A DNA stretch of 64,000 bases, taken from the NCBI GenBank assembly GCA_949825045.1, contig OX463810.1, positions 38,016,201 to 38,080,200 on the forward strand, read 5' to 3'. Position 1 is the first letter of the stretch; each line of letters starts with the position of its first letter. The notes beneath the pieces are model-generated. The model made no database searches and was not told the origin of the DNA. It worked only from the letters and a program-made list of their open reading frames with translations. The translations under genes and the position numbers were made by a program. This stretch comes from Argyresthia goedartella (lineage: Eukaryota; Arthropoda; Insecta; Lepidoptera; Argyresthiidae). This document shows positions 32,277-43,424 of the stretch, one piece after another.

Positions 32277-34217
32277 ATGCCTAAAGTAAATCCTATTTGG
32301 GAATATTATGAAAAAAATATTGTATTACATCCATCAAAGGCTGCTTGTAAGTCGTGTAGTAAAACGGTGTCATTAGGCAGTCCTCAGCCCAAACATCAGA
32401 CTATCAAAGGTTTGAAACTGCACCTGTCGAAATATCATTCATCTGAATATGAACACTATGAGAATAAACTGGCTGAAATTGCTCACGAAAATAGTTTGAA
32501 ACCGGCTATTTCAAAGCCCGTGCGCCTTAATATTGATAATAATGATAAAAAGCATCAACCTACTATAGAACAATTAATATCTCATCCGCCTTCAGCAAAA
32601 TGGCCTGATGATCATCAGATTGTCAAACGAATTGATAAAGCAATTATGGATTACATAATTGTGGACATGCAACCTTATACTACAGTGTCAGGTGAAGGAT
32701 TTAAACGTTTGAATTTCGCTGATCCATCTGGCCCAAAACGATACAAATTGAAGTCCGAAAAATACTTTCGCAGTCAGTTAATGCCTGAAACATATGAAAA
32801 GGTTCAAGCCAAAGTGGTATCTCTGTTAATGAAAGCTGATTGGATAAGTTTTACTACTGATATATGGTCAAATCCTACAAAAACTTGTTCGCTGCTGAGT
32901 TTTACTGCCCATTTCGTTCGGAAAGAACAGCGCCTTAAAGTGGTGCTGGCTGCGACTGTTCTGGAAGACGACCACACTGGCGATTATATAGCAGAAAAAC
33001 TCAAAGAAATTGCCGAAACTTATAACATTGCAAAAAAAGTTCACTTGGCTGTACGAGACAACGCTCGCAACATGGTCCGCGCCACTCGAGTAGCTGAATT
33101 CACATCGTTGGGTTGTGTTGCTCATACTCTGCAGTTGACGATCCATGATGCCATTTTTTCGGTTGCAGAAGTTGAAACGCTGATAAAAAAATGTCATAAA
33201 GTAGTCGGCCATTTTCACAGGAGTGAACAAGCTCGAAGACATTTAAGTACCTTTCAAAAAACCTTAAATTTACCGGATCATGCGCTTTTTCAAGATGTCG
33301 AAACTCGGTGGAATAGTACCTACTTAATGATGGAACGACTGCTTGAGCAAAAAAATGCTTTGAACCTATACCGTATTGAAAAAGGAGGCATACTAGAAAT
33401 TAACAGTGATGAATGGAATTTCATGAAAGATATAGTGAACGTTTTGCAATGCTTTTACCAAGCCACGTTGGATATCTCTTCCGACTCGTCCTGTGTTTCA
33501 GTGGTAATACCGTTGGTGGCAATGTTGAATGGAAAATTGGCGCCAACACAAAACATTCAGTCCTTTAATGACCAGGAAGATGATAATGAAATTGCTGAAA
33601 TTGGAAATCACGCAGAGACGATGAAGAGCAAGCTACTGGATTCACTTAATCAGCGGTTTTCATTTGTTAAAAGTTGTTTGCCACTAGTTACTGCAACACT
33701 GATCGATCCACGGTTTAAAACTAAATATCTAACTGAAAGCGAAGTTAACTCAGCCAAACTTCATATTATCGAGACTCTCACTCTCAATGAAAATGTAGGA
33801 TCAGATTCTCGTGAGACGACATGGGCATCTTCAACTAACTCGTCAAACATGGCTGCAACAAGTCAATCCAACTTATGGGCAGCTCATGATTCGATAGAGT
33901 TGGAAGACGAGCCAATGACCAATGACGAATACAGTTCAAGCTCTGTGATCGAAATAGCGCTAGAAAGCTTTCTTAGAGAGCCAAGACTGCAAAGAAATGC
34001 TAATATTTTTGAGTATTGGTTTTCGTCGCCTTATAAGGTGCTTAAGCCCGCAGCAAATAAGTTTTTATCTGCGCCGCCTACTAGCGTAGCAAGTGAACAA
34101 CTTTTTAGCAAAGCTGGACAATTGTATGACGAGAGACGACATTCTTTGAAGGGCGAAAATGCCGAAAAATTGCTTTTTTTATGCTATAATATAATGTTAT
34201 TTAACTTTGATTATTAA
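32277..34217 (+). CDS. hAT transposase with BED finger, intact
   Basis: 646 residues from an ATG at 32277. A BED-type zinc finger lies at about 6-60 (C24, C27, H49, H54). The RNase H-like core follows: D195 in TTDIWSN, D261 in RDNARNM, RW at 344-345 in ETRWNSTYLM, and E607 in SVASEQLFSKAG. By analogy with characterised hAT enzymes D195, D261 and E607 would be the catalytic triad. Residues 570-646 form the hAT C-terminal dimerisation region (EYWFSSPYKVL to the end). No stop or frameshift is present, so the element may be autonomous. The layout is that of ZBED-like hAT transposases; a domesticated gene is excluded by the inverted repeats and target duplication. Confidence 0.95.
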   Translation: MPKVNPIWEYYEKNIVLHPSKAACKSCSKTVSLGSPQPKHQTIKGLKLHLSKYHSSEYEHYENKLAEIAHENSLKPAISKPVRLNIDNNDKKHQPTIEQLISHPPSAKWPDDHQIVKRIDKAIMDYIIVDMQPYTTVSGEGFKRLNFADPSGPKRYKLKSEKYFRSQLMPETYEKVQAKVVSLLMKADWISFTTDIWSNPTKTCSLLSFTAHFVRKEQRLKVVLAATVLEDDHTGDYIAEKLKEIAETYNIAKKVHLAVRDNARNMVRATRVAEFTSLGCVAHTLQLTIHDAIFSVAEVETLIKKCHKVVGHFHRSEQARRHLSTFQKTLNLPDHALFQDVETRWNSTYLMMERLLEQKNALNLYRIEKGGILEINSDEWNFMKDIVNVLQCFYQATLDISSDSSCVSVVIPLVAMLNGKLAPTQNIQSFNDQEDDNEIAEIGNHAETMKSKLLDSLNQRFSFVKSCLPLVTATLIDPRFKTKYLTESEVNSAKLHIIETLTLNENVGSDSRETTWASSTNSSNMAATSQSNLWAAHDSIELEDEPMTNDEYSSSSVIEIALESFLREPRLQRNANIFEYWFSSPYKVLKPAANKFLSAPPTSVASEQLFSKAGQLYDERRHSLKGENAEKLLFLCYNIMLFNFDY

Positions 34218-34296
34218 AACAATTAATTTTGTTAAACAATTAGTAGTGTATTAAAAAGCAAACAGTATAAAAAAAAAAATTCACGCTTTTTCTATT

Positions 34297-34376
34297 CTCG
34301 TTCTCGGCTCTCGGTCTCGGCCGAGATATTATTTTATTCTCGGTCTCGGTCTCGGTCTCGGCCGAGAACGAAAAAC
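34297..34376. repeat. hAT right subterminal CTCGG repeats
   Basis: About ten CTCGG or CCGAG motifs within 80 bp of the right end, in both orientations, matching the left cluster. Confidence 0.75.
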
Positions 34377-34843
34377 CCATCTCGGTCGAGCCTTACTTTC
34401 TTGTCGTGAGAAAAAATGTCTGCACATGGCGTCGGGCCTTGACTGTATTTTAGAGTAACAATTGTCTAGCACAGGTGTCGGGCCTGGTCGGAGTGTTAAT
34501 CATAATAATCGTCGGGAAATAAGTAGATTCACGTCAGTGGAGTGAGTGATTCATGTTGCGAAGGTTAAAGTTATAAGGTCCCCAACTCGTCGTATTCGGA
34601 CAGCGACTCCTCGTGTCGGCAAGCAACACGCCGGCGACAGCATCGGGCTACGACGAGAGTAAGATTCGATCCTCTCCCCCCACACCTTGTGCTCCTATCC
34701 CGTATTCCTGCCTCGAATTGAGCTTTCGAATTCCGGTCTACGGCGTCAAAGGTCAGTACCACTTGCGATTCCCCCCGTGCTGGTGAAAACCACCCCCTCA
34801 AGATTCCACGCCGTTCGGTTGAGGCGTGGAATTAAACACTAAT

Positions 34844-36924
34844 AGTAAATGTGTTCCAGCGAAAATGCCATGCGATGATAATTGTAGCCAAAGAAAAACC
34901 TAGGCCTATTTTGAGAACTAGTTCTAGTAATAGATGTTTAAATCCTTTTTTCAATTATGTTTTATATTACACCCCTCGTGACGTCGATTGATCAATATTT
35001 TGGATATTGCGGTTGGTTATTACTGAACGAAAAAAAAAATGTCACTCACTTCAAACAACATGTCAGTCACTATTTAACATTCCAACATAATCATTTCAGA
35101 AAATTGAGCAAAAGACGGACAAAAATAGCTCTTCAGTGTAAAATTACATTATTTTAAAACAATAAATATATACTTACTATATAAATATAATATATAATTA
35201 TAAATAAATGTAAATAATACCTTAAATGAAAGGTCAATAACTAAGAATGATTTTATTAAGATTTGCACATAAAAAGCTTTCACTTGTTTTGAATTTAACC
35301 AAAAGGCCCGAAAAACTTAATTTGCCGTACTCTTCAATGGTCTTAACCAAGTCTGACGTAGCAGATGCACAAATCAAGATTTATTAGAATGATTTTTTTA
35401 GTGATTTATTAGAATCAATTGTAAAATAATCCAATTATTGTTTAGTTTCGCAATGATAATCACTTAACTGTAAAAATCTGGAAATTTTCTTCACTAAATC
35501 ATCAATAAAAATTTAACTGTAAGACTTCGCCGTATGTACGTTTGGCTCAAATGGTTCTAAATGGTCTGTACTAGCTTCGGTTTAAGTCTTCGATCTACCG
35601 GACACCCTGTAGAACCCTAACCCTATCGTAGCATTCATCTACCAAAAACTTAAAGTTTATTCTTCTCCCTGAGAGGGCCTAGAAAGGACCCATACATTAC
35701 GCTAGGTTTGATTTCCTCGTTCTAATCTTAGGACTTCACTATGACTTTGTTTTAATCTGAGATCCCACTGTATAAAACCATAATATCAATATTTTTTTAC
35801 GTTCTGGCTGACAACTAAGTTATTAACAGACGGGAAAACTATTGACATTTGACAGTTTTACAGGACAGCCAACTTGACGGCGAAGGAAATTTGAGCCAAA
35901 GAGTTTCGTTCATCTGAGATTTAAGCAAACTACGCTTTATGGAGGATAAATGAAGGACGTTCTGTTTTTTACGGAAGTTTTAAGTAATCCTGTAATATTT
36001 TTTGAAGGGCATAACGTCATTTATTTAAGAACACAATTCTCTCGAAATAGTTTTCTCAGTTTGATGCCCTTGTCCGATTTGTTTGAAATATTTTACAAAC
36101 CGAATTTCCGTCATCACTACTTTTGTCATTACTTGCCAATTCTGACCATATACAATGTATTTGTATTGGCATTCATTCAGCAAAAAAGCGTCCTCCCCAG
36201 AAAACGCAATACGCCGAAGCTGCAAGTAGCCAAACTCAAATTGAGCGAACTCTACCATTGCAATAAACTCTTTCGGAGCAAAAATCATACTTTTCAACAA
36301 ATAAACAAGCTACTTTTTAGTCTCAAAATGTTCACTGAAATGGGAGTAACCCGGCCAGCAAAGTTGCGGACGGGTGGAGTGTACGTCCGACTCGTACGAC
36401 TGTACGCTACATGTGAGAGACACTCTGGCAAATTAAAAAACCTTTGTGAGCGTAGCGACAATCAATATTTCCATTGTACAATATTGGGTTTCGGCCGGTG
36501 AAGTTTTGCGGGAAATTGATCTGGGCCGTTCCTTTTTATGTATTGGCTGTTGACTTTGAAAGAGAGATGAATACTATGCTGCTTCTATTTCCACTATGCG
36601 TATGTGGCCGGTATTATCCCGTTGATTGACTTTGGGTACCCTGGGGACCCAAAATGCCGTTATAGGTTTTGAATTCTATTACCATAGCATAAAGTTTAAA
36701 ATTTCGACCCGTTAAAATATTAAGTCATCATCATGCTGAGATCCAATTTTCATTGACAGGAACTGGCAAGGTGTCGCCGACAACGAACCGAATACTTCGT
36801 CGAGGAGGACATAATATCATCAATTATTTTAACTTCGTAATTAAGGCGATACGTCATCCGTGCGAAGGTCCACGTTACACTAGGCGGAAAGACCCGCAGT
36901 GTGAGAGAGTCGGAATCGGGAAAA
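34844..36924. other. No gene supported
   Basis: AT-rich. An ATG-started frame at 35950-36501 (183 codons) is longer than expected by chance in such DNA, but it has no domain I recognise and its end overlaps a GC-rich repeat-like piece (GTCCGACTCGTACG). I leave it as unsupported. Confidence 0.4.
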
Positions 36925-37245
36925 AATGTCATAACGTAGCGCTAAACCACAGAAGAATTGTTTAAAAATAAACTACGCTATTTTGTCAAAAAGTTTTTTA
37001 AGGAGAGTTTACGAATACATAATATCTACATTTTGAACGCAGTTCCACAATGAAATTAGTTAGGATTTCAGAATTACAGGAAAAAATAAAAATAAAATCG
37101 AGCTATTTTCGTGATAAAAATTCTATGGAGAAAATTTCATCCAATCGCTTTTTTGTTTTAGTGAGAATCGTTATCAAATACTCAATAAACGTTAACCCAA
37201 AAATAAAATCTGTAGATGACTTCTTGGTGAAGTAAATGGATACGA
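36925..37245 (-). repeat. Interspersed repeat D, copy 1
   Basis: The reverse complement matches 56393-56835 and, less closely, 52333-52695. Shared pieces include TCATCTACAGATT, ATTGGATGAAATTTTCTC, and the AGCGCTACGTTA / TAACGTAGCGCT block at the end. Non-coding. Confidence 0.7.
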
Positions 37246-38699
37246 AAAACACCACATATTTTTTTCGTATCACCTTAAAAGCCTTAACTTGAGTCAGTAC
37301 CATACAAAGCAAGTGCTTTCTAATGCAAAAAATCTCAGAAAGTTAAAAGTTTATGAAGGCCATTTAGACGTGCAGCATTACCTACTGTGAAAATAGACAA
37401 AAATTTTTCTTCCCACATTTAGTTGGCAAGAGGCCCGTGAAAATAGCTGCGACAATTTTTATTTACTGGCAATAAAAACCTTATCTGACTGGCATAGGGG
37501 TCAAATTTACACACAAATTATGGCATGTAAGTTTGCCTGGCGTTCACCCTCGCTTTTTTCCGTTCTACCTTATCAGACTTTAGGAGGTATTTTGCAGGGG
37601 CTGTGTTTGAGAAAGGTTTGAGAAAGAAAACGAGCGACGTAATTTGCGTGCCGAGCTTGAGGAAAATATTATAAGGAGTCATCAAAGAACCTTTTTGGCG
37701 AGTCTCTTAATAACATTTTTTTGAATATCGGCTGTAGAGGCCAGCAAAAAAAAACTATAGTGGCGATGGGCTAGCCCCCTGTCACTCAATAAACAAACAG
37801 AATAACTTGTAATGCCCACACTAGGCAAGCCTGTATCGTGGGAATAATACAAAGGAGAGACTGTCACACATAAATTGATAAGCATTAATGGATTAGGCGT
37901 AAAATAAGAAATAAAAACAAATCATAAGAAACAAAAAATAAAATAATGAAGACAGCCAACTTTTTATAACATTCTTAACATGGTAGTAAGGCTTAGATTG
38001 TGAAACGGCGCGACGCTAGGTAATGTATGTTGTAAAAAAATATAAACAGCTCGCTTTTGTACATTGATTCTGAGTAATAATTATTCATTTGCTGTGCAAA
38101 AAAAAATAGGAAAAAAAACCACACAATACACTTTTCTCATGCGGGACGGCAGAGACAAAAAAATAGTGAACTACAAAATATATATGAATACAATAAAATC
38201 GTATGTTACCTTAAATGTCTTGATGGCTCATGTACTTATTAAGTATATCACACATGTGCGTGACCACGAACGTACAATTTTGTTCGCATCAGCTGTAAAA
38301 CAAAGCCTCGCCGCAACCCGGCAAAATCGATGCCATTGGCTGAGCCAATCATTTATTCACGGCACATCGACGATCACGCCGATTATCTGCCCGGGTAAAA
38401 CGGGGGTAAAACGGGGTTTAAACTAGTACCGAAAGATCGTGGGGATTAGCCCTAGTGTCGACTTACAAAGTGTTGTGTACCAACTCTAGAGTACGGGGGA
38501 GAACCGCTGAAAGTTGGGTTCTGATAATGAGCTCTGATGGAGGAAGGGATCAAAGAGAGTGAGTCTGATATTTATCAGGTCGTTGTTTAGGGAATTCTGT
38601 AAACTTACGTAAAGATAGCCATTCGAAAGGATAGAAAGTCGAAGTCGTAAAGGTTCCAACCGGTTCCATAGGGATGAATATGTAAATACAAATATTTTG
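37246..38699. other. No gene recognised
   Basis: Non-coding DNA. The part at 37740-37870 (GCTAGCCCCCTGTCA, CACACTAGGCAAGCC) resembles worn repeat material also hinted at near 3290. No element boundary can be drawn. Confidence 0.4.
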
Positions 38700-39072
38700 T
38701 GAACACATAAAGAGTATGTATATGTCACCGTAAGATTGTCAAAGCCGTTAGTTGATAAACTAACGTTATTTTCTCGTTAGTTGGTGAACTATCAACAGAT
38801 AGTAAACTGTAGCTTACTGCATACTATATGACGCGTTAGTTGATAAACTAACGGTTAAAACCGTTAAATAGTAAACTGGTTTAAACTTGAATTGCAAACG
38901 AAATACCAGGGCAAACACTGCGGTAGCTTAGGTGAAGACTACAGGGGGCGAGCGCAGCGAAGCCCCCGAATAGTCTTCGTGTTAGGTTGACATGTAAGAA
39001 CAAAAGAAACGTAAATACTAAACCCTGCCGGTCTGGTTTACTATCTGTCGATAGTTGATCAGCTAACGCGTT
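38700..39072. mobile_element. Foldback element, left part, with hairpin core
   Basis: The left arm (38705-38815) runs from AGAGTATGTATATG through CCGTTAGTTGATAAACTAACG to CAACAGATAGTAAACT. Its inverted partner is split: 39040-39072 here and 45556-45612 beyond the BEL/Pao element. The centre (38906-39000) has the same core as the MITE at 1948-2306: TACTGCGGTAGCTTAGGTGAAG in that copy and CACTGCGGTAGCTTAGG here, then a stem-loop and CTTCGTGTTAGGTTG. In this copy the stem is 38934-38941 with 38971-38978, plus GGGGG/CCCCC. Confidence 0.75.
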
Positions 39073-39635
39073 TGATTAATTCCACGCCTCAACCGAATGG
39101 GCGTGGAATCTTTTAGGGTTGGTTTTCACCAGGAGTACTGACCTTTGACGCCGTGGACCGGAATTCGAAAGCTCAATTCGAGGCAGGAACACGGGATAAG
39201 GAGCACACGGGGGGTGAGGGGAGAGGAGTCGAATCTTACTCTCGTCGTAGCCCGATGCTGTCGCCGTCGTGTTGCTTGCCGACACAAAGGGTCGCTGTCC
39301 GAGTGCGACGAATTGATCCCCGAATCACATTAACCTTCCACAACACGAAGCACTCACTCCGATGACGTGAATCTACTTATTCCCGACGATTGTTCCGTGC
39401 TTATTATAATTAAAACTCCGACCAGGCCCGACACCTGTGTTAGACAATTATTACAATAAAATACAGCCAAGGCCCGAATGCCATGTGCCGACATTTTTTC
39501 CCATGTCAAAAAAAGTAACCTCTAACTCGTCATCTCGTTTCTATACAAGTGACAGCTGCTAGTTCCGTTTCCGATCACTCGCGGTCCGAGTCGCGCAACA
39601 AAAAGAGGTGCGTTCCGAAGCATAAATATTAAACA
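39073..39635 (-). repeat. BEL/Pao 3' LTR
   Basis: In the element's sense it starts TGTTTAATATTTATGC and ends ATTAATCA. The 3' position follows from the minus-strand genes. No clear polypurine tract precedes it. Confidence 0.9.
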
Positions 39636-39666
39636 GTCACCCGCCCGGACAGGCCCGAACCTGTCC

Positions 39667-40878
39667 CTAATCAATAGGAAGGCGAGAAAGTGTTGCGACC
39701 GCTCTCTTGAGGACCGAGTCTCCCACCTTGACTTCTGCTGATCGAGGCGTGCCATCCCGACCCGTGTACAATTTGATGATCCGCCCTCGTCTCCATCTCA
39801 ATGATGGCAGGTTCGCATCTTTTTTCAGCACCAAATCACCGACTTGAGGGGGGCTCGTCCGGTCAGTCCACTTAAGGCGCTGCTGCAAGATGTGCAAGTA
39901 CTCAAGGGACCACCGTTTCCAAAAATCTTGAGCCATCTGCTGCAACATCTGCCACCTAGTTAACCGACTTAACTTAACATCACCGAATGGGTATTCTGGC
40001 AGGGCGTTAAGGGGCTGACCTACCAGGAAGTGACCCGGCGTCAACGCTTCCAAATCATTTGGATCCGAACTGAGCGGGCACAACGGACGCGAGTTCAGTG
40101 TCATCTCAATTTTACAGAACAGCGTCGCAAGCTCTTCAAAGCGTAGAGAGGTCTCACCGATGATCCTCGTCAGGTGCGACTTAGCCGATTTAACCGCAGC
40201 CTCAAAAATTCCTCCCCAATGAGGACATCCCGGCGGACTGAAAACCCATTCAATCCCTCGTCGGGAGCAAGCCGTACCGATGGCGTCCTGGTTACCGTTC
40301 AGGAATTGAGTGACCTCCTGCAGATATCGCCTGGCTCCGACAAAATTTGTGCCATTGTTCGAACGGATTAATGTCGGGAGGCCCCTTTGTGAGACGAACC
40401 GATCCAGACATGCGATAAATGCCTCCGTAGTGAGGTCACTGATCACCTCCAAGTGGACTGCCTTCGTGGCCAAGCACACGAAGACGCACAGGTATGCCTT
40501 CACTAATCTGGCGTTCCGTAGCTGTGAAGACTTGACCATGAATGGTCCCGCCAAATCCGTTCCGACACCCGCAAAGGGCCGGATTTCGTTAACCCTATCC
40601 GAGGGTAAATCGCCCATCTGGGGCTGCATCGTAGCCGCCTTGGCCCGATAACAAGGCAGGCACCGAAATACGACGCTACGCACTAAGCGTCTTCCCGATA
40701 GAATCCAGAACTCGCGCTGGAGAAACGCCATCAAGGCGTGGCATCCGATATGCCCATTCCGAATGTGTCGATCCTGTATCAACAGTTCGACCAACTTCCC
40801 CTTCCTAGGGAGTAACAACGGGTGGCGAGCCGCATAAGGCAGGTTGGCATTCCGCAGCCGACCTCCTACCCTCAGCAA
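39667..40878 (-). pseudogene. BEL/Pao integrase and C-terminal domain
   Basis: About 403 codons open. It starts in the LRVGGRLRNANLPYA block that in BEL/Pao leads into the integrase. An HHCC finger (H38, H43, C73, C76) is followed by D108 in GTDLAGPF, then N174 in RSNNGTNF where the family has Asp, and E226 in WGGIFEAAVK. The change is AAC from GAC, one G-to-A on the coding strand, and should abolish catalysis. The C-terminal part (PPQVGDLVLKKD, LRWRRGRIIKLYTG) is the usual BEL C-terminal domain. It is separated from the upstream piece by a one-base frameshift near 40885. Confidence 0.88.
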
Positions 40879-40888
40879 TCCTTGAGGG

Positions 40889-41626
40889 TCAATAAACGGG
40901 TTGAGCCACAGCTCCCTTCAGTTGGACGCGTCCGCGTCTAAGAATGTCCAATTCGGACTTAAAGTGCACCGTCTGTACGTTCCGTACCAATGGGAACAAC
41001 GCATGGTTCCGTTCCCGTGGTGTCAGGACCTGTGTCCGCACCCGTTGCGCCTCAGAATTGCGACAATTCCACGCAAATCGGAAGATCCAGGCGGTCACAT
41101 TGACCAGCTTGTCGAGCGAGCTGTACCGTTCCAGCAGGCTGAACTCCTCTTCCGGCTCTGGTTGCGTCGTACAGACACCGACTGTCAAGGCGCCGTTCGC
41201 CGAGGTAACGCGTGGACTCATTGGCCAATCCGATTCGGCTTGAGTCAACCATTTTGGACCCCACCACAAGGGATGTCCAACCAACTCCGGAGCGTGACAC
41301 CCACGAGACGCACAGTCTGCTGGGTTCATTTCCCCTGGAACATGTCTCCAGATTAAGGGAACCTCCGAATTCAAAATCTGCGAAACCCGATTCGCCACAA
41401 AAATCTCCAGCTTGTGAACTGAAGCCTTCAGCCAGCATAACACGATCTGGCTGTCCGTCCAAGCGTAGACCGTATCTTCTAACGCTATTGACCCACGAAG
41501 AACCGTCATCGTGTGGTTGAGCAGACGAGTCAGGAGAGCCGCTCCCGAAAGCTCTAATTTGGGAATGGTCAGGCGAGTGCGCAACGGCGCGACCTTGCTC
41601 TTGGCCATGACGAACCGCACATCAAC
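40889..41626 (-). pseudogene. BEL/Pao region after RT (Pao peptidase/RNase H-like)
   Basis: Begins at the deletion junction with VRFVMAKSKVAPL and TIPKLELSGAALLTRLLNH, the start of the block named Pao retrotransposon peptidase A17, then YAWTDSQIVLCWLKAS, typical of BEL RNase H. It contains CASRGCHAPEL and ends with a frameshift where LNPFIDPQGLL should follow. No ATG begins it; it was internal to a polyprotein. Confidence 0.8.
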
Positions 41627-42435
41627 CTCCCCGAGAAGTCGACGTACTTCTGCCGGAAAATCCCGTCACGCTTCATGCGTCGTTCCATCGACAAAAGCCG
41701 CGTCTCGGCTGCATGGTGTGAACTGCCCAGCGGTGGGCGATCACTCCGGAATAGAAGACGTGTGAGAAATCGACCTGACCGAAGGCGACCAGTATTGTTC
41801 CGATAAAACTGTTCACACTCTTCTTCAACCGGGTCCAACCGGCGGACCGTAGGTGGTTCCTCCACCTCCCAAAACTTCTGTATCACCTCCGAGAGTACAG
41901 AACCGAATAAGGGACTACGAGTCGCTAGGCGTGGGGCAGCCGGCATGACCGGACCCATTACCGCATGGCCCAGTCTGGTGTTGACCGAAACAAGACCAGT
42001 CGCCTGCAACACGTGGACACCTGGCACTAACAGGTATCCCAAGGCATCGACACCCAATAAAATGTCTACTGGGCCCGGAATATCGAACTCCGGGTCAGCC
42101 AGTGACAACCGAGCGACCAACTGTCGCACCGAGGGCGACAACCGTACGTGAGGGTGTGAGCCCATCACATTAGGCATGACTAATGCCGTGACCGTCAGAT
42201 TCACCGATGAATCCACCCGTGACGAGAGAGTAATCCGACATACTCCCTTAACGGAACCGACTTCCGTGTTCCCAATTCCCCGAATGGAATGTGGATACTC
42301 CCTTACCGAAATGCCCAACCGTCTTACAAGGTTGCACGAGACTAAGCACCCCTGGGCCCCCGAGTCCAATAGTGCTCGTGCCACACAAGATTTGCCGTCC
42401 GAACTCCACGCTATCACAGAGGCGGTGGGGAGCAT
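41569..42435 (-). pseudogene. BEL/Pao protease region, ending at RT deletion
   Basis: The frame contains ALLDSGAQGCLVS with the aspartic protease triad at residues 24-26, then LGVDALGYLL and further conserved BEL sequence (FWEVEEPP, FLTRLLFR, MKRDGIFRQKYVDF). After KYVDF a BEL protein normally enters the reverse transcriptase of roughly 400 residues. Here the sequence jumps within about 15 bases to the post-RT region at 41626, so the entire RT was lost by an internal deletion. A TAG lies just upstream of the open part near 42480. Confidence 0.85.
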
Positions 42436-42581
42436 GACCGTCTGTGGAGTGGCGGCACCCTGTAAGTGGGCGGCGTGTCCCTAGCGGGAACCTCCGCGGG
42501 ATCCGAACCCGCTCAGACCTCCGTCGGCCTTGGAGTAACTCGGCTGCTGATATGCAACCGGCATATCAGACCGTATGTGCA

Positions 42582-43424
42582 TCAAGGGGTCCCAACCCCT
42601 CGCTGTCCTGGTATCCGATCATACCGGACGGTGTACGGCGTGCCCGGTGCGCACCGTGGATGAATGGGGGAGAGCGGATCCAACCTGGGGCGCTCTAGGA
42701 ATGGGGGCGACATCCGACTGTTCGCCTCCCTTTTCGCCTCCCAGAGCGACGGGCAGGGTGGCGCAGAAGGTGGTGGACTCCCAGCCTTCGCGCTACTCAT
42801 AGGAGCCATCTGACACCCGCCCGTAACACGCAGTGAGCCAGCGGCCCTAAGTCCTCGCTGACCGTGGACAGCGGCGACCGAACCCCTGCTATCCCGCATG
42901 TTACCCCCCGCGCTGCCCCCTTCCCCTCGGGGGGGGTCCCTTCCGCGGGTACCCCAGTCACCACGTTGGTGACTCCCGTTGCCCGGAGGGGGACTGGGTC
43001 CGGCCCTGGTTGGGCCCTGTGGCCGACCAACCTGAGTCCGGCCCTGGTGACCGTCCGAAGGGCCTGACCGATTCAGGCACAACACGATGTGGTGCTTGCC
43101 ACCACAGCACTCACAGGGGAACGCGCGCGAGCACTCGCTCAGAGTGTTCGGCCCCAAACAACCGAAACACAATCGGTGACGGAAGACTATCTTCCTGCGG
43201 GCAAGCACCCCGAGAGCCTTAAAGTTGGCGCAACTGGTCACTTCATGACCGGCACTGTTGCAGTGCACACAGCCGTCACAAGACACGGCACGGCATTCAA
43301 AACGCCAAATTAATCCGACCGCCCACCCCCCGTGGGGGCGGGGGGCACGGCCCCTCCCGCATCCGCGCGGGTTGGCGCTGCACACTGGCCTCCGTATCCA
43401 GTGTGTCACATCGCCTGCATTCAC
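42582..43424 (-). pseudogene. BEL/Pao Gag C-terminal zinc-knuckle region
   Basis: Has CDGCVHCNSAGHEVTSC and then CFGCLGPNTLSEC and CECCGGKHH, the cysteine-histidine clusters found after the Gag core in BEL/Pao. The following part is Gly/Pro/Arg-rich and GC-rich and has lost clear similarity. It overlaps the preceding Gag piece in another frame; the two join near 43310 at FECRAVSC versus INLAF, so a one-base indel separates them. Confidence 0.75.

Larger units (their letters stand above)
31401..34395 (+). mobile_element. Complete hAT transposon
   Basis: A 2995-bp element with perfect 17-bp inverted repeats (TAAGGCTCGACCGAGAT at 31401-31417, complement at 34379-34395) and an exact 8-bp duplication CTTTCTTG (31393-31400 and 34396-34403), the length expected for hAT. 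It carries one intact transposase gene. It inserted into the solo BEL/Pao LTR and is younger than that LTR. Confidence 0.95.
31258..34838 (+). mobile_element. Solo BEL/Pao LTR, split by a hAT element
   Basis: The 143 bp before the hAT and the 435 bp after it together match, in reverse orientation, the LTRs of the BEL/Pao element at 39073-45550. It starts TGTTTAAT, ends TTAAACA, and is flanked by CTAAT at 31253-31257 and 34839-34843. A solo LTR arises by recombination between the two LTRs of a full element. It is more diverged from the 39-45 kb LTRs than those are from each other. Without the hAT and its 8-bp duplication it is about 578 bp. Confidence 0.85.

Noticed and set aside
35950..36501. 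183-codon ATG frame as a host gene
   Set aside because: No recognisable domain, no supported exon structure, and its end overlaps repeat-like sequence.
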